A DNA stretch of 7,153 nt from Bacteroidales bacterium (GTDB taxonomy: Bacteria; Bacteroidota; Bacteroidia; Bacteroidales; UBA932): the NCBI GenBank assembly GCA_024401945.1, contig JAKSKC010000071.1, positions 1 through 7,153 on the forward strand, written 5' to 3'. The notes below the pieces were generated by a model that saw nothing but the letters and a program-made list of their open reading frames with translations, was not told the origin of the DNA and searched no databases. Positions 6,651 through 7,153 of the stretch are shown piece by piece. Numbering within the stretch: position 1 is the stretch's first letter; each line of letters begins with the position of its first letter. A program made the position numbers and the translations under genes.

Positions 6651-7153
6651 CTATCTCTGAGCACCATAGGCTGCGAATGCAGGCTTCTGGGTGAACACTC
6701 CGTTCGCTGCGTCGACAGTGGCGAAGGGGTTTTCGGCTGCGGTGGTGATTTCTTGGTAGTCAGCGGGATACCAGGACTTGCCGGCAAGGTTGATGGAATA
6801 ATTCATAACTCCAAGAACTTTTCCTGTATTAAATCTGATATTGTCCTTGAACATACCTGCGTCAGGATAGCCGGAGGCAGGAGTAGTCATACTTGTGGTT
6901 CCGTCATCCGTGCTGGTCCACAGGAAACGCTGGTACTGGGTGTTATCGGCGGAGTATGATACGATATTGTTTTCCACGTAAGCGGCGTCCACTGATACCG
7001 GGTGTAAGAAAGCCCATTGGAACATTATATCATAGAAACCTGCGCTATTCAAATGGGGAACTCTCGTGCCGTCCCCGGAGGGGCGGGTGTCATCCGCCCG
7101 ATGGTGTCCGACTTCTGAGCGATAGAGTTTAAACGAACTGCGATCGACATCAT
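6651..7153 (-). CDS. C-terminal part of a secreted beta-helix-like protein (5' end outside window)
   Basis: The frame is open from the right edge to TAG at 6653-6651, about 167 residues, and has no true start in the window. I do not recognise the family with certainty. From about 7052 downward the protein reads as alternating short beta-strand patterns with asparagine turns (VENNIVSYSADN, MFKDNIRFNTGK, MNYSINLAGK). It ends ENPFATVDAANGVFTQKP then AYGAQR, like the closing 'DPxF..A..GDFT' turn of right-handed parallel beta-helix proteins, including the DUF4957/DUF5123 proteins common in Bacteroidota glycan loci. No catalytic residues can be assigned. The most N-terminal 33 codons seen (7153-7053) are Arg/Pro/Gly/Asp-rich and lie in a palindromic stretch, so that part of the reading is less secure. 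It lies 73 bp upstream of the fusion gene on the same strand, which suggests membership of the same glycan locus. Confidence 0.5.
   Translation of the reverse strand, partial: DVDRSSFKLYRSEVGHHRADDTRPSGDGTRVPHLNSAGFYDIMFQWAFLHPVSVDAAYVENNIVSYSADNTQYQRFLWTSTDDGTTSMTTPASGYPDAGMFKDNIRFNTGKVLGVMNYSINLAGKSWYPADYQEITTAAENPFATVDAANGVFTQKPAFAAYGAQR
7055..7099. repeat. Cluster of short GC-rich palindromes (REP-like candidate)
   Basis: Three complementary pairs are packed together: GGGGA 7055-7059 with TCCCC 7072-7076, CCCC 7073-7076 with GGGG 7080-7083, and GGGCGG 7081-7086 with CCGCCC 7094-7099. Some share bases, so they could only form as alternative folds. The cluster lies in the frame of the partial CDS. 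Whether it is a dispersed repeat or ordinary GC-rich coding sequence cannot be decided from one copy. Confidence 0.3.

Overview
The window looks like a piece of a Bacteroidales (phylum Bacteroidota) genome, most likely from a gut or other anaerobic glycan-degrading species. The evidence is the family signatures of the enzymes (a Bacteroides-type GH3, a GH20, a DUF4886-like SGNH domain and a bacterial CE15), secretion signals on both complete enzymes, A-rich leaders without clear Shine-Dalgarno sequences, and one promoter that fits the Bacteroidota TTTG / TAnnTTTG pattern. Every gene I can support lies on the minus strand, so the layout is described from high to low coordinates.

Right edge to 6651: the 3' part of a secreted-looking protein whose C-terminus resembles the end of a right-handed beta-helix protein. 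Its first bases, at the window edge, are rich in short GC palindromes and may be a dispersed repeat. A 13-bp stem-loop (6600-6631) follows its stop codon. Then 6577-3161 encodes a very large exported protein with three enzyme-family domains in one chain: a GH20 beta-N-acetylhexosaminidase, a DUF4886-like SGNH hydrolase domain, and a CE15 glucuronoyl-esterase-like domain. The middle domain has lost both its nucleophile serine and its catalytic histidine, while the two outer domains keep theirs. Only 16 bp later comes a 938-residue exported GH3 exo-glycosidase (3144-328) with an EF-hand-like calcium loop near its N-terminus and an unassigned C-terminal beta domain. After a short AT-rich gap holding a promoter and a perfect 11-bp inverted repeat, the 5' part of an XRE-family helix-turn-helix regulator (251 to beyond position 1) runs off the left edge.

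Inferred working model: the two enzyme genes are co-transcribed as part of a polysaccharide-utilisation locus. The fused protein removes terminal HexNAc residues and de-esterifies uronic-acid esters, and the GH3 trims the remaining beta-linked sugars in the periplasm or outside the cell. The helix-turn-helix gene has its own promoter and probably belongs to a separate, self-regulated unit, possibly a HipB/HipA-type toxin-antitoxin pair continuing to the left. The most unusual content is the GH20-pseudo-SGNH-CE15 fusion.
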